Shown here piece after piece: positions 35,302 through 44,048 of a stretch of DNA of 59,504 nucleotides. The notes under the pieces are model-generated. The model did not search any database and was not told the origin of the DNA. It saw only the letters and a program-made list of their open reading frames with translations. This stretch comes from Rhodobacterales bacterium HKCCE4037 (GTDB taxonomy: Bacteria; Pseudomonadota; Alphaproteobacteria; Rhodobacterales; Rhodobacteraceae), in the NCBI GenBank assembly GCA_015689645.1, contig WVSM01000014.1, positions 1 to 59,504 on the forward strand, given 5' to 3'. Numbering within the stretch: the stretch's first letter is position 1; each line of letters opens with the position of its first letter. A program made the position numbers and the translations under genes.

Positions 35302-35610
35302 TCAGACCTCCAGGTCCGAGACGAAAATCCCGTCCGCCCCGCCCGCACAATTCGCGACGAGCATCGCCCCGGCGCGCTGATGCTCCGGGTCGTCGACATA
35401 GGCCTGCATCGCGGCCTCATCGTCGAACAGGCAGGTGAAGCCATAGGGATAGGCCTGGCTCTTGCCCTCGAAATCCCGGTTCGGGCCGTGGACGAAACCG
35501 GACAGGCCCGGCAGGCGGTCGGCAACCTCTTCGAGGATCATCATCGCCTCGGCGAAGGAGCCTTCGGCCGCATCAGGCGCGGGGCTGAGAAGAACGGTGT
35601 GAATCAGCAT
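35302..35610 (-). CDS. Dabb-domain (stress-responsive alpha/beta barrel) protein
   Basis: 102 residues with the Dabb ferredoxin-like dimer pattern: MLIHTVLLSPAPDA, the helix ILEEVADRLPGLSGFVHGPNRDFEGKS, YPYGFTCLFDDEAAMQAYVDDPEHQ. Such small proteins form dimeric barrels and are found beside many catabolic genes, sometimes as lyases or cyclases of small acids. It lies 11 bp after the glycerate kinase gene and is probably the last gene of the LacI-controlled GMC operon. Confidence 0.85.
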   Translation of the reverse strand: MLIHTVLLSPAPDAAEGSFAEAMMILEEVADRLPGLSGFVHGPNRDFEGKSQAYPYGFTCLFDDEAAMQAYVDDPEHQRAGAMLVANCAGGADGIFVSDLEV

Positions 35611-35621
35611 CGGCGGTGCCT

Positions 35622-36860
35622 CTAGTCGGTCGGCGCGACAAGGATCGCGCGGAAATCGTTCACGTTGGTCAGGGTCGGGCCGGGCACGACCTGGTCGTTG
35701 ATGGCGGCGAAGAAGCTGTGGGCGTCGTTGCGGGTGAGCGCCTCGCCCGGGTCGATGCCGGCGGCCTTCGCCTTGGCCAGAGTATCGGGGCCGATGACCG
35801 CGCCTGCAACCTCTGCCGCGCCGTCGACGCCGTCGGTATCGCAGGCGAGCGCGTGGATATTCGCAGCGCCGTCCAGCGCAATGGCCAGCGCGAGGGCGTA
35901 TTCCGCGTTCGGCCCGCCGATGCCGTTGCCGCGCCGGGTGACGGTCAACTCGCCGCCCGACAGGATCAGCGTGCCCGGGGCGGCCTTGCGGGCGATCTCG
36001 GCATGGGCGGCGGCGACGTCGCGCGCCTCGCCTTCGAGGGAATCACCGAGGAGTTCCACTTTGTAGCTCCGCGCCTCACCCAGCTCTGCGGCAGCGGCCA
36101 GGGATTGCGAGGGGGCCGCGTAAATCACGTTCTCGACGCGCGAGAGGCGCGGATCGTCCGGTGTGACCGGGTCGCCGCCCGCGTCTAGAAACGCCTTGAT
36201 GGACGCGGGTGGCGTGACCTTCCACGTCTCCAGCGCCTTCAGCGCCCGCGCGGCGCTGCCGGTGTGGCCCACGGTCGGACCGCTGGCGATATCGCCGGGG
36301 TCGTCGCCGGGCACGTCCGAGATCATCAGCGCCAGCATCTTCGCCGGGTAGGCGGCGGCGGCAAGCCTGCCCCCCTTCACGGCAGAAAGTTCCTTGCGGA
36401 TGCCGTTGATCTCGCCAATCGGAGCGCCCGAGGCGAGCAACGCCTGGGTCAGCGCCTGTTTCTCGGCCAGCGTGATGCCGGCCGCCGGGGCTGTCAGCAA
36501 AGCGGAGCCACCGCCGGAGATGAGGGCGAGAACGAAGTCGTCTTCTGTCAGGCCGTCCAGAAGCGCGAGCAGGCGCTTTGTCGCCGCCTCCCCCGCCGCG
36601 TCGGGCACGGGGTGGGCGGCCTCGACGATCTCGATGCCCTTGCAGGGGCGGGCATAGCCGTAGCGCGTGATGACGAGGCCGTCGCAAGGGCCCCATTCGG
36701 CCTCCACCGCTTCGGCCATGCGGGCGCTGGCCTTGCCCGCCCCGATCACAAGCACGCGACCGTCGGGCTTGGGCGGTAGGGCGGCGGCAAGGCTTTGCAT
36801 CGGGTCGGCGACTTCCACCGCGCGGGCGAACAGGCTGCGGAGGAATTCGTCTGGCGTCAT
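35622..36860 (-). CDS. Glycerate 2-kinase (DUF4147/MOFRL family)
   Basis: 412 residues. It has the DUF4147 N-terminal domain (VLVIGAGKASARMAEAVEAEWG, residues ~35-56; DDFVLALISGGGSALLTAPA) and the MOFRL C-terminal domain (TLILSGGELTVTRRGNGIGGPNAEYALALAI, ALACDTDGVDGAAEVAGAVIG). These enzymes phosphorylate D-glycerate to 2-phosphoglycerate; older records call them hydroxypyruvate reductase (TtuD). Its ATG overlaps the LacI stop as ATGA. Its presence in the operon suggests the pathway releases a three-carbon acid feeding glycolysis. Confidence 0.92.
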   Translation of the reverse strand: MTPDEFLRSLFARAVEVADPMQSLAAALPPKPDGRVLVIGAGKASARMAEAVEAEWGPCDGLVITRYGYARPCKGIEIVEAAHPVPDAAGEAATKRLLALLDGLTEDDFVLALISGGGSALLTAPAAGITLAEKQALTQALLASGAPIGEINGIRKELSAVKGGRLAAAAYPAKMLALMISDVPGDDPGDIASGPTVGHTGSAARALKALETWKVTPPASIKAFLDAGGDPVTPDDPRLSRVENVIYAAPSQSLAAAAELGEARSYKVELLGDSLEGEARDVAAAHAEIARKAAPGTLILSGGELTVTRRGNGIGGPNAEYALALAIALDGAANIHALACDTDGVDGAAEVAGAVIGPDTLAKAKAAGIDPGEALTRNDAHSFFAAINDQVVPGPTLTNVNDFRAILVAPTD

Positions 36861-37864
36861 GGCGTCTGTCCCGTGCTTGAGGCGCGCACGACAAGGTCGA
36901 CGGGCGCGCGATGCTCGGGCGGAGGTGTATCACCTTCCTGCATCCATGCCAGCAGCCGGTCTGCGGTGGCGCGCGCGAAGCCGTCGATATCGCAATCGAC
37001 CGACGACAGTTGCGGCCAAACCAGCGCGCAATCCTCGATGTCGTCACAGCCGACGATGCGGATGTCCGTGCCGATAGCGCGGCCCGCGCGGGTGCACCCG
37101 GCGTGCAGACCAAGCGCCACAAGGTCATTGAAACAGACGGCGGCATCGGCCTGCGCGTCGATCAGCGCCTGGGTGATCTCCACCCCGAAGCTGCGCGAGG
37201 ACCGGCCATGGAACACGATCGCGTCGGTGCCGGTGCGCGCCATCTCGGCGAGGTACCCGGATTTGCGCTCCTCGGTGATCTCGGCGCCTTCGATGCCGCC
37301 GACGAAGGCGATCCGCTTCGCGCCCTGCTCGATCAGGTGGCGGGTGGCCAGCGCCGACCCCGTGGCATAGTCGAAACTCGCGAAGGGAAACAGGCCGGTG
37401 CGCGCGTCGGTCTTGCGCAGCACCTGTATGGCGGGCACGCCCGCGCGTTCGATCTGGTCGAAGGTGGTCCCGCAGCCGCCATAGGTGGGCGAAACGACGA
37501 GGGCCGAAACCCCGTGTTCGATCATCGAGCCGACAAGGCGGGACTGAAGCTCCGGGTCTTCGTCGGAATTGGCGATGACAGTGGCGTAGCCTTTCGCCGC
37601 CAGCGTCATCTGCAGCACGGTGGCGAATTCGGTGAAGAACGGGTTGCGCAGATCGTTGATGACCAGCCCGACAAGCCCCGCCGATTGCGACCGCATCTGC
37701 GCGGCGGCGCGGTTGTAGACATAGCCGATCTCGGCCATCGCGGCGCGGACAGCTTCGCGTGTTTCCTCTTTCACCTGCTTCGAATTCTGCAGCACCAGCG
37801 AGACGGTGGATTTCGACACGCCCGCGCGTGCCGCCACGTCGAGGATGGTGGGGCGTTTGTTCAA
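36857..37864 (-). CDS. LacI-family transcriptional regulator, operon member
   Basis: 335 residues from a TTG start overlapping the DUF993 stop as TTGA. The N-terminal helix-turn-helix reads TILDVAARAGVSKSTVSLVLQN, followed by the hinge MRSQSAGLVGLVIND and a periplasmic-binding-protein-like effector domain with DLVALGLHAG and IVGCDDIEDCALVWPQLSSVD. It should repress until a pathway sugar or intermediate binds. The palindrome TGGAACGTTCCA, upstream of this operon and of the Gfo/Idh operon, is its most likely operator. The gene is the fifth in a six- to seven-gene operon, hence probably autoregulated. Confidence 0.93.
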   Translation of the reverse strand: MNKRPTILDVAARAGVSKSTVSLVLQNSKQVKEETREAVRAAMAEIGYVYNRAAAQMRSQSAGLVGLVINDLRNPFFTEFATVLQMTLAAKGYATVIANSDEDPELQSRLVGSMIEHGVSALVVSPTYGGCGTTFDQIERAGVPAIQVLRKTDARTGLFPFASFDYATGSALATRHLIEQGAKRIAFVGGIEGAEITEERKSGYLAEMARTGTDAIVFHGRSSRSFGVEITQALIDAQADAAVCFNDLVALGLHAGCTRAGRAIGTDIRIVGCDDIEDCALVWPQLSSVDCDIDGFARATADRLLAWMQEGDTPPPEHRAPVDLVVRASSTGQTP

Positions 37865-39024
37865 GCGTCGATCCCGTTTAGCGCGAGGAGGTGGGTCATG
37901 CGGTGCGTGGCGAGGTCCGGATCGGTGAGAAGCCGCGCCTGGTCAGCGAGGCGGAAGACTTCCGCATAATGCGTGATCTCGCGCGAGGATTGGAAGCCCG
38001 CCGGCATGATGAAGTGCGACTGCGACCCGTTCAGCCACGCAAGGAAGGCGATGCCCGCCTTGTAATATTGCGTGGGCGCCTTGAAGATCTCGCGGCTGAG
38101 GGGAACGGTCGGCGAGAAAAGCGCGTGGTAGGTTTCCATGTCGCCTTGGGCGAGCGCCTCCAACGCCTGCGCGGCGGCGGGCGCGATGGCGGCGAAGATG
38201 CCCAGAAGCGCGTGGGAATAGTGCGTTCCGTCGCCTTCGATCAGGGCCGCGTAGTTGAAATCGTCGCCGGTATAGAGGCGGACATCTTCGGGCAGGCGGG
38301 CGCGGAAGGCCTCCTCATGCGCCTGGTCCAGAAGGGAAATCTTGATGCCATCGACCTTGGACGCGTTGCGGGTGATGAGGTCGAGGACGATCTCGTTGGC
38401 CTCGTCCACCGACGCGCCACCCCAATAGCCCTTGAGCGCCGGGTCGAACATGTCGCCCAGCCAATGCAGGATAACCGGCTCGGCGGCCTGCGTGATAAGG
38501 TCGTCGTAGACGCGGGCGTAGGTCTCCGGCCCCGCGCCGATGGCGGGCAACGCGCGGGTGGCCATGAGGATCAACTGCCCCCCGGCCGCTTCGATCGCCT
38601 CCATCTGTTCAGCATAGGCGGCGGTGATCGCGGCAGCGTCGGTCAGCTTGCTCAGGGCGACGTGATCCGTCCCCGCCCCGCAGGCGACGCGCGGCTTCAT
38701 CGGATGCGCCTTGGCGGCCACCATCGTGCGTTCGATCAGCTCCTTCGCCGTCGCCCAATCCACGCCCATCCCGCGCTGCGCGGTGTCCATTGCCTCGGCC
38801 AGGCCAAGCCCCTGGTCCCACAGCCCTTCTCGGAAACGCAAGGTCGCGTCCCAGTCGACGGCGGGGCGGCCCTGCCACGGATCCCGTTCGGCCAGCGGGT
38901 CGCTGACCACATGGGCCGCAGCAAAGGCGGTGCGGGTGAGCGGCACGGAGGGCGCGCGCGGGGTAAGCGGATCACCCTGCAACGTGTAATCTTCGAGGGT
39001 TCCGGCGGCGGTGGGCAGTTTCAT
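37861..39024 (-). CDS. DUF993 family protein (dihydrodipicolinate synthase-like aldolase)
   Basis: 387 residues. The body has the TIM-barrel pattern of the DHDPS/NAL superfamily: RVACGAGTDH near residue 112, LILMATRALPAIGAGPETYARVYDDLI, PVILHWLGDMFDPALKGYWG, and DGIKISLLDQ with Lys228 in the place of the Schiff-base lysine. Family DUF993 has no established reaction to my knowledge. Context between a LacI gene and a GMC oxidoreductase suggests carbon-carbon cleavage of an oxidised sugar or polyol. The gene overlaps lacI and starts 19 bp after the upstream GMC gene. Confidence 0.85.
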   Translation of the reverse strand: MKLPTAAGTLEDYTLQGDPLTPRAPSVPLTRTAFAAAHVVSDPLAERDPWQGRPAVDWDATLRFREGLWDQGLGLAEAMDTAQRGMGVDWATAKELIERTMVAAKAHPMKPRVACGAGTDHVALSKLTDAAAITAAYAEQMEAIEAAGGQLILMATRALPAIGAGPETYARVYDDLITQAAEPVILHWLGDMFDPALKGYWGGASVDEANEIVLDLITRNASKVDGIKISLLDQAHEEAFRARLPEDVRLYTGDDFNYAALIEGDGTHYSHALLGIFAAIAPAAAQALEALAQGDMETYHALFSPTVPLSREIFKAPTQYYKAGIAFLAWLNGSQSHFIMPAGFQSSREITHYAEVFRLADQARLLTDPDLATHRMTHLLALNGIDA

Positions 39025-39043
39025 GGCTTCAGATCCCCCAATT

Positions 39044-40630
39044 CTAAAGGTTGTAATCTTCGCGGATCATGTCGGCGGCTTTCTCACCGATCATGATCGT
39101 GGGCGCGTTGGTGTTGGAGGAGACGACATTCGGCATGATCGACGCATCGGCGACCCGCAGCCCGTCGATCCCGTTGAAGCGCAGGCGCGGCGTGACCACG
39201 GCACTGTCATCCGGGCCCATGGCGCAGGTTGCGGCGCAATGGTGCGAGGTCTTGGAATGCTCGCAGATGAAGTTGAAATACTCCTCGTCGGTCTTCACCT
39301 CGGGTCCGGGCAGACGCTCCGCCTTGATGAAGGGCTTCATCGGTTCTTGTGCAAGAATTTCCTGCGTCAGCTTCAGGCCGCGGATCGACATCTCCCGGTC
39401 CTGCGGGTCGGCGCAGTAGTTCGGGTCGATCAGCGGGGCCTTCGACGGGTCGGCCGATTGCAACCGGACCGAGCCGCGCGACCGGGGCCGCAGGTAGCAG
39501 GAGTTCAGCGTCACCCCCCCGTCGGGCATCGCAGCGACACCCGCCTCGATCCCCGTGCCGAGGCCGAGGTGGAATTGCAGGTCGGGCGAGCGCGCGTCGG
39601 GGTCGGCATACCAGAAGCCCCCCGTCTCGAAGAGGCTCGAGGCCACGGGTCCCTTGCGCGTCGCTAGGTATTGCAGGCCGGCCAGCACGCTCAGATGCGG
39701 CTTGGCGAACCGGTCGTAGGTATGGGGGCCTGAGACCTCGGCGATGCAATAGAGGTCGAGGTGGTCTTGCAGGTTCGCGCCGACCTGCGGCTGGTCGAGC
39801 ACCACGTCGATGCCGAGGGCACGCAAGTGATCAGCAGGACCGACACCGGAGAGTTGCAGAAGGCGGGGCGAACCGATGGCACCCGACGACAGGATCACCT
39901 CCGTCCCCGCATGGATCAATGAGCGGTCGATCATCTCGACGCCTACCGCCCTGCCCTTGTCGAACAGCATCCGCCGCACCTGCGCGCCGAGCTTCACGGT
40001 CAGGTTCGGGCGGCGCCTGTTCGGGTGCAGGAACGCCATCGCGGCGGAGGATCGGCGGGCATTGCGCTGGGTCAGCTGGTAGTAGGCAGCGCCTTCCTGA
40101 ACCTCGCCCGTCACATCCTCGTTGAACGGGATGCCAAGGGCCTGCGCGGCCTCGAAATAGGCCTCGCAGATCGGCAGCGGAGCGGCAGGTTTCGATACGC
40201 CAAGCGGGCCGTCCTGCCCGTGATAGCGCCCGGAATAGGTGTCGTTCCCCTCGGACTTGCGGAAATACGGCAGCACGTCCTCGTAGCTCCACCCGACGCA
40301 GCCCTTCTGCCGCCATTCGTCGTAATCGAGGGGGTGGCCGCGCGTGTAGATCTGCGCGTTGATCGCCGATCCGCCGCCGATCACCTTGGCCTGCGTATAG
40401 GTGAAGATCTTGTTCTGCATGTGTTTTTGCGGCGTCGTCGTCCAGCCCCAGGACGCGATGCCCTTGGTCATCTTCGCAAAGCCCGCAGGCAGGTGGAAGA
40501 ACGGATGACGGTCGGACCCGCCGGCTTCCAGCAGGCAGACGGAGACGTCCGGGTTCTCGGAGAGGCGCGAGGCGATGACGGACCCTGCGGAGCCGCCGCC
40601 GATGATGAGAAAATCGTAGGACTCGGACAT
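39044..40630 (-). CDS. GMC-family oxidoreductase (choline dehydrogenase-like)
   Basis: 528 residues. FAD-binding GGGSAGSVIASRLSE with LLEAGG (residues ~11-37), the GMC signature GGSSAINAQIYTRGHP-type segment (IGGGSAINAQIYTRG, ~85-99), AGTEVILSSGAIGSPRLLQLSGVGP (~240-264), and the active-site pair near the C-terminus in SKTSHHCAATCAMG with NTNAPTIMIGEKAAD. It oxidises an alcohol, probably with a quinone or other acceptor. The substrate is unknown; the operon points to a sugar or polyol. It lies 9 bp after the SDR gene. Confidence 0.92.
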   Translation of the reverse strand: MSESYDFLIIGGGSAGSVIASRLSENPDVSVCLLEAGGSDRHPFFHLPAGFAKMTKGIASWGWTTTPQKHMQNKIFTYTQAKVIGGGSAINAQIYTRGHPLDYDEWRQKGCVGWSYEDVLPYFRKSEGNDTYSGRYHGQDGPLGVSKPAAPLPICEAYFEAAQALGIPFNEDVTGEVQEGAAYYQLTQRNARRSSAAMAFLHPNRRRPNLTVKLGAQVRRMLFDKGRAVGVEMIDRSLIHAGTEVILSSGAIGSPRLLQLSGVGPADHLRALGIDVVLDQPQVGANLQDHLDLYCIAEVSGPHTYDRFAKPHLSVLAGLQYLATRKGPVASSLFETGGFWYADPDARSPDLQFHLGLGTGIEAGVAAMPDGGVTLNSCYLRPRSRGSVRLQSADPSKAPLIDPNYCADPQDREMSIRGLKLTQEILAQEPMKPFIKAERLPGPEVKTDEEYFNFICEHSKTSHHCAATCAMGPDDSAVVTPRLRFNGIDGLRVADASIMPNVVSSNTNAPTIMIGEKAADMIREDYNL

Positions 40631-40639
40631 GACAGGCCT

Positions 40640-41350
40640 TCAGAGTTGGTGGATCGACAGCCCGCCATCGACGGGAATCTGTGCGCCGGTGGCAAAGGCG
40701 AAATGCCCTTGAGCGAGCGGCACGATCACCTGGCCGATGTCGGACGGCTGGCCCCAGCGGGCGGCGGGCACGATCTGCGGGATACGGTCGTCGTAGCGAC
40801 CGGCGACGGGGGCGGTCAGAGGCGTGCGGATGATGCCGGGGCGAATGTCGAAGACGCCGATGTTCTCGGGCGCCAGGCGCGCGGCGAAGGCCTGGGCCAG
40901 CATCGCGGCGGCCGCCTTGGAGGCGCAATATTCGGCGCGGTCGGGGCTGACCATCGAGGCGCTGACCGAGGTGATGAAGGTGATCGAGCGGTAGTCGTCG
41001 GAGGACGTGGCGAGCATCCGGCGCGCGACTTCTTGTGCAAGAAAGAACGCGCCACGCGTGTTGATGCCCATGCACCGGTCGAGGCTTTCGGGCGTCATGT
41101 CGAGCAGATCGCCGCGCTGCATCGCGCCGACACCGGCGTTGGAGACGAAGGTCTCCACCGGGCCGACGGCGTCGAGCAACGCCGGGATCGCGTCGAGGTC
41201 GCGGACGTCGTGCTGGTGGTAACTGGCGTCGAACGGCAGGTCGGCGGAGGGCGCGTCGGAAGCGATGGCGATCTCCCAGCCCGCGTCATGCAGCGCCTGC
41301 GCGATACCAAGGCCGATGCCCTGCTGGCCGCCTGTAATCAGCGCCTTCAT
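40640..41350 (-). CDS. SDR-family oxidoreductase in the GMC operon
   Basis: 236 residues. Classical SDR: ALITGGQQGIGLGIAQALHD, a mid-motif VSNAGVGAMQ, catalytic VSASMVSPDRAEYCASKAAAAMLAQ (Tyr/Lys), RPGIIRTPLT and the ending TGAQIPVDGG. It should interconvert a hydroxyl and keto group with NAD(P). Its ATG overlaps the stop of the upstream GMC gene as ATGA. It is the second of three oxidoreductases in the operon. Confidence 0.92.
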   Translation of the reverse strand: MKALITGGQQGIGLGIAQALHDAGWEIAIASDAPSADLPFDASYHQHDVRDLDAIPALLDAVGPVETFVSNAGVGAMQRGDLLDMTPESLDRCMGINTRGAFFLAQEVARRMLATSSDDYRSITFITSVSASMVSPDRAEYCASKAAAAMLAQAFAARLAPENIGVFDIRPGIIRTPLTAPVAGRYDDRIPQIVPAARWGQPSDIGQVIVPLAQGHFAFATGAQIPVDGGLSIHQL

Positions 41351-42819
41351 TGAGCGGCCTCCTTGAGGTGATCGGCTTGGCGCAAAGCCAGCGCGGCGAT
41401 GGTCAGCGACGGGTTCACTGCCGCCGATGTCGGCAGGAGCGAGGCGTCGCAGATGTAGAGATTGTCGAGGTCATGGGCCTTGCCGAAGGTATCGCAGACC
41501 GATGTCGCCGGATCCTCCCCCAACCGCGCGGTGCCGCATTGATGGGACGGCGTGCGGCGGTCGAAGGCCTTGGCGAGGACGATTGGGAAGCCCGCTTTCT
41601 TCAACGTTTCCTTCAGCTTGGCGACGAGGCCCAGATGCGCCTCCCAATTCGAACGCCGCCAGTCGAGCACGATGTCGTCGCCCTTTACGGTCACGCGGCT
41701 TTCCGGGTCGGGCAGATCCTCGGACATGGCGTAGAAGTCGATGGCGTGGCTGGCGATGAGGTTTGCCAGCGGCTTCGGCAGGCCGGTCTGCGAGGCGAGG
41801 ATCGGGCCGGTCACGCGGCCCAGAAGCTGGATGTTGCCCAAGGGCGGCCGCTCGCCGTCGCGCAGGTACCAGTCGTTGAACTGAAGCGTCTTCTGGTAGA
41901 CGCAGCGGTTGCGGCGCGGGCTGAGGGCCAGCACCGCGCTGGCGTTGTGGTTCATGAAATTGCGCCCGACCTGATCGGAGCTGTTGGCCAGCCCGTTCGG
42001 ATGCGCCTCGGAGGCCGAGCGCAGCAACAGCGCCGCGGTATGGACGGCCCCGGCGGCCAGCACGATGCGTGGCGCGGTCAGGCGACCGGCGGAGGTCAGC
42101 AGGCCGGTGACACGGGTGCCATCGGTCTCGATCCGGCGGACCTGCACGCCGGTGCGAAGCGTGATGTTCGGGTCCGACAACGCGTGGACCAGTGCCGCGC
42201 TTTCGGCGTCGAGCTTGCCGCCGTTGGTGTCGGGGAAACCGTCCCACGGCGTATCCGCGCGGGATCGCCAGCGACCCAGGTCGATGGCGAGCGGCAGGGG
42301 CGCGGGGTGCAGTCCGACCTTGCGAAGCCGTGCGTCGAGGTCGGCGATGGCCGGCTCGTGTGGGACGGGCGGGTGCGGGTATTGGCCTGCATGGGGCGGT
42401 TCGGTCGGATCGACGGAGGCATCGCCCCGAACCTGGTAGAGCGCTTCGGCGCGCTCGTAGAACGGCGCAAGCGTTTCGTAGGGAAACGGCCAGCCCGGGG
42501 TCGTGCCGTTCAGATGTTCGATCGGGGCAAAATCCTCCGCCCGGTAGCGAAACAGCACGCCGCCGTAGAATTTCGAATTGCCGCCGACATAGGCGAAGTT
42601 GCCGGGGTTGAAACGGGTGCCGTCGGGGGCAAGCCACGTCTCGGCGGGTCGGAAGTGTCCGCGCGCGTAGATCGCCTCCGCATCGCGGGCCTCGGGGCAA
42701 TCCTGCAGAAGCTGGCCGCGTTCGAGCACAAGCACCCGCAGCCCCGAGCCCTTCAGCCCGGCGGCCAGTGTCGCGCCCCCCATGCCGGAGCCGACGATGA
42801 TGATATCCGCGTCGCTCAT
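41347..42819 (-). CDS. GMC-family oxidoreductase (sugar/glucoside dehydrogenase-like)
   Basis: 490 residues from the ATG at 42819; the longer frame runs over the operator and is not used. IIIVGSGMGGATLAAGLKGSG gives the FAD site. GGNSKFYGGVLFRYRAEDF, LAAGAVHTAALLLRSAS, SDQVGRNFMNHNAS, and the C-terminus TPSHQCGTARLGEDPATSV with LYICDASLLPTSAAVNPSLTIAALALR place it with the gluconate/glucoside dehydrogenase branch of GMC enzymes rather than the choline-dehydrogenase branch. It is first in the operon. The palindrome TGGAACGTTCCA lies 17 bp before its start. Confidence 0.92.
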   Translation of the reverse strand: MSDADIIIVGSGMGGATLAAGLKGSGLRVLVLERGQLLQDCPEARDAEAIYARGHFRPAETWLAPDGTRFNPGNFAYVGGNSKFYGGVLFRYRAEDFAPIEHLNGTTPGWPFPYETLAPFYERAEALYQVRGDASVDPTEPPHAGQYPHPPVPHEPAIADLDARLRKVGLHPAPLPLAIDLGRWRSRADTPWDGFPDTNGGKLDAESAALVHALSDPNITLRTGVQVRRIETDGTRVTGLLTSAGRLTAPRIVLAAGAVHTAALLLRSASEAHPNGLANSSDQVGRNFMNHNASAVLALSPRRNRCVYQKTLQFNDWYLRDGERPPLGNIQLLGRVTGPILASQTGLPKPLANLIASHAIDFYAMSEDLPDPESRVTVKGDDIVLDWRRSNWEAHLGLVAKLKETLKKAGFPIVLAKAFDRRTPSHQCGTARLGEDPATSVCDTFGKAHDLDNLYICDASLLPTSAAVNPSLTIAALALRQADHLKEAAQ

Positions 42820-42836
42820 GTCATCCTGCGTATATC

Positions 42837-42848
42837 TGGAACGTTCCA
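42837..42848. promoter_or_regulatory. LacI-type operator upstream of GMC operon
   Basis: The perfect 12-bp palindrome TGGAACGTTCCA has the central CG of LacI-family operators. It sits 17 bp before the ATG of the first GMC gene, where it would block transcription or early elongation. The same sequence recurs at 53361-53372, with a near copy at 53335-53346, upstream of the Gfo/Idh operon. Confidence 0.8.
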
Positions 42849-42932
42849 ATTCCAAGTCAAAAGTGATCGGCCCGCCCGCATCCTCCGTCGGAGTGTAGTT
42901 ACGGAAAAACTACGGGATCACGACACCACTTT

Positions 42933-44045
42933 TCAGGCGATCCGGGCCTCGGTCTTGGGATCGAACAGCACAGCCTTGTCCATGTTCACCGCGAATTCGA
43001 ACGGCTGGCCGGGATAGGCTTCCGCATCGGCGCGCATCCTTGCGACGCAATCCTTGCCGCCGAGCGACATGGTCACGAAGGTATCCGCCCCCGCCGGTTC
43101 GGTCACGCCGACCTCGTTCGTGAGCGTCTGGATATTGCGGGCGTTGCGGTCCGCGCCTTCGGGATCGGTGATCGCCTCGGGCCGGATGCCGAGCATGACA
43201 TGCTTGCCGATATAGGAGCGATAGGCCTCGGGCGCGTTCTCGATCCGCAGCTGCTTGGGCCCGTCCGCGCCTTCGACCTGCGCGTGAATTGCGCCATTCA
43301 TTTCAACGAGTTCCGCCGGAAGCACGTTCATCGCAGGGCTGCCCATGAAGGTGGCCACGAAGATGTTGGCGGGCGTGTCGTAGATTTCCTTGGGCGTGCC
43401 GAGTTGCTGCACGTAGCCGTCATACATCACCGCGATGCGGGTCGAGAGGGTCATCGCCTCGATCTGGTCGTGGGTCACGTAGACGATGGTGGTGCCGAGC
43501 TTCTGGTGCAGCTTCTTGATCTCGGTCCGCATGTCGACGCGCAGTTTCGCGTCGAGGTTCGAGAGCGGCTCGTCAAACAGGAACACGTCCGGGTCCCGCA
43601 CCAGCGCGCGCCCCATGGCAACACGCTGCCGCTGCCCGCCCGAAAGCTGCCCCGGCTTGCGATCGAGAAGATTTTCAATCTGCAGAAGGCTCGCCACTTC
43701 CGCCATCGCCTTGTCCCGCTCGGCTTTCGGAGTCCCCTGCATTTCAAGGCCGAACGTGATGTTCTGGCCCACAGTCATATTGGGGTAGAGCGCGTAGGAT
43801 TGGAACACCATCGCGATGTTGCGCTTGGCCGGCGCGATGTCGTTGACCACGCGATCCTTGATGGCGATCTCGCCCGAGGAAATCCCCTCGAGCCCCGCGA
43901 TCATGTTCAGGAGCGTGGACTTGCCGCAGCCGGACGGGCCGACAAGGACGAGGAATTCGCCTTCGTCCACCTGGATGTCGACCCGGTGCAGAACCTCCAC
44001 CGCGCCGTAGGATTTGGTGACGTTGTTGATGTCGAGGAAACCCAT
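42933..44045 (-). CDS. Sugar ABC transporter ATP-binding protein (UgpC/MalK type)
   Basis: 370 residues. Walker [10 protein letters not shown] (residues ~38-46), Q-loop [13 protein letters not shown], signature [19 protein letters not shown], Walker [16 protein letters not shown], switch His in [13 protein letters not shown]-terminal regulatory OB-like domain (about 235-370) includes [11 protein letters not shown], as in MalK-like subunits. It powers import by the two permeases encoded upstream. It closes the ABC operon 3 bp after the second permease gene. The 113 bp after it carry the GMC promoter and operator. Confidence 0.94.
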   Translation of the reverse strand: MGFLDINNVTKSYGAVEVLHRVDIQVDEGEFLVLVGPSGCGKSTLLNMIAGLEGISSGEIAIKDRVVNDIAPAKRNIAMVFQSYALYPNMTVGQNITFGLEMQGTPKAERDKAMAEVASLLQIENLLDRKPGQLSGGQRQRVAMGRALVRDPDVFLFDEPLSNLDAKLRVDMRTEIKKLHQKLGTTIVYVTHDQIEAMTLSTRIAVMYDGYVQQLGTPKEIYDTPANIFVATFMGSPAMNVLPAELVEMNGAIHAQVEGADGPKQLRIENAPEAYRSYIGKHVMLGIRPEAITDPEGADRNARNIQTLTNEVGVTEPAGADTFVTMSLGGKDCVARMRADAEAYPGQPFEFAVNMDKAVLFDPKTEARIA

Positions 44046-44048
44046 GGT

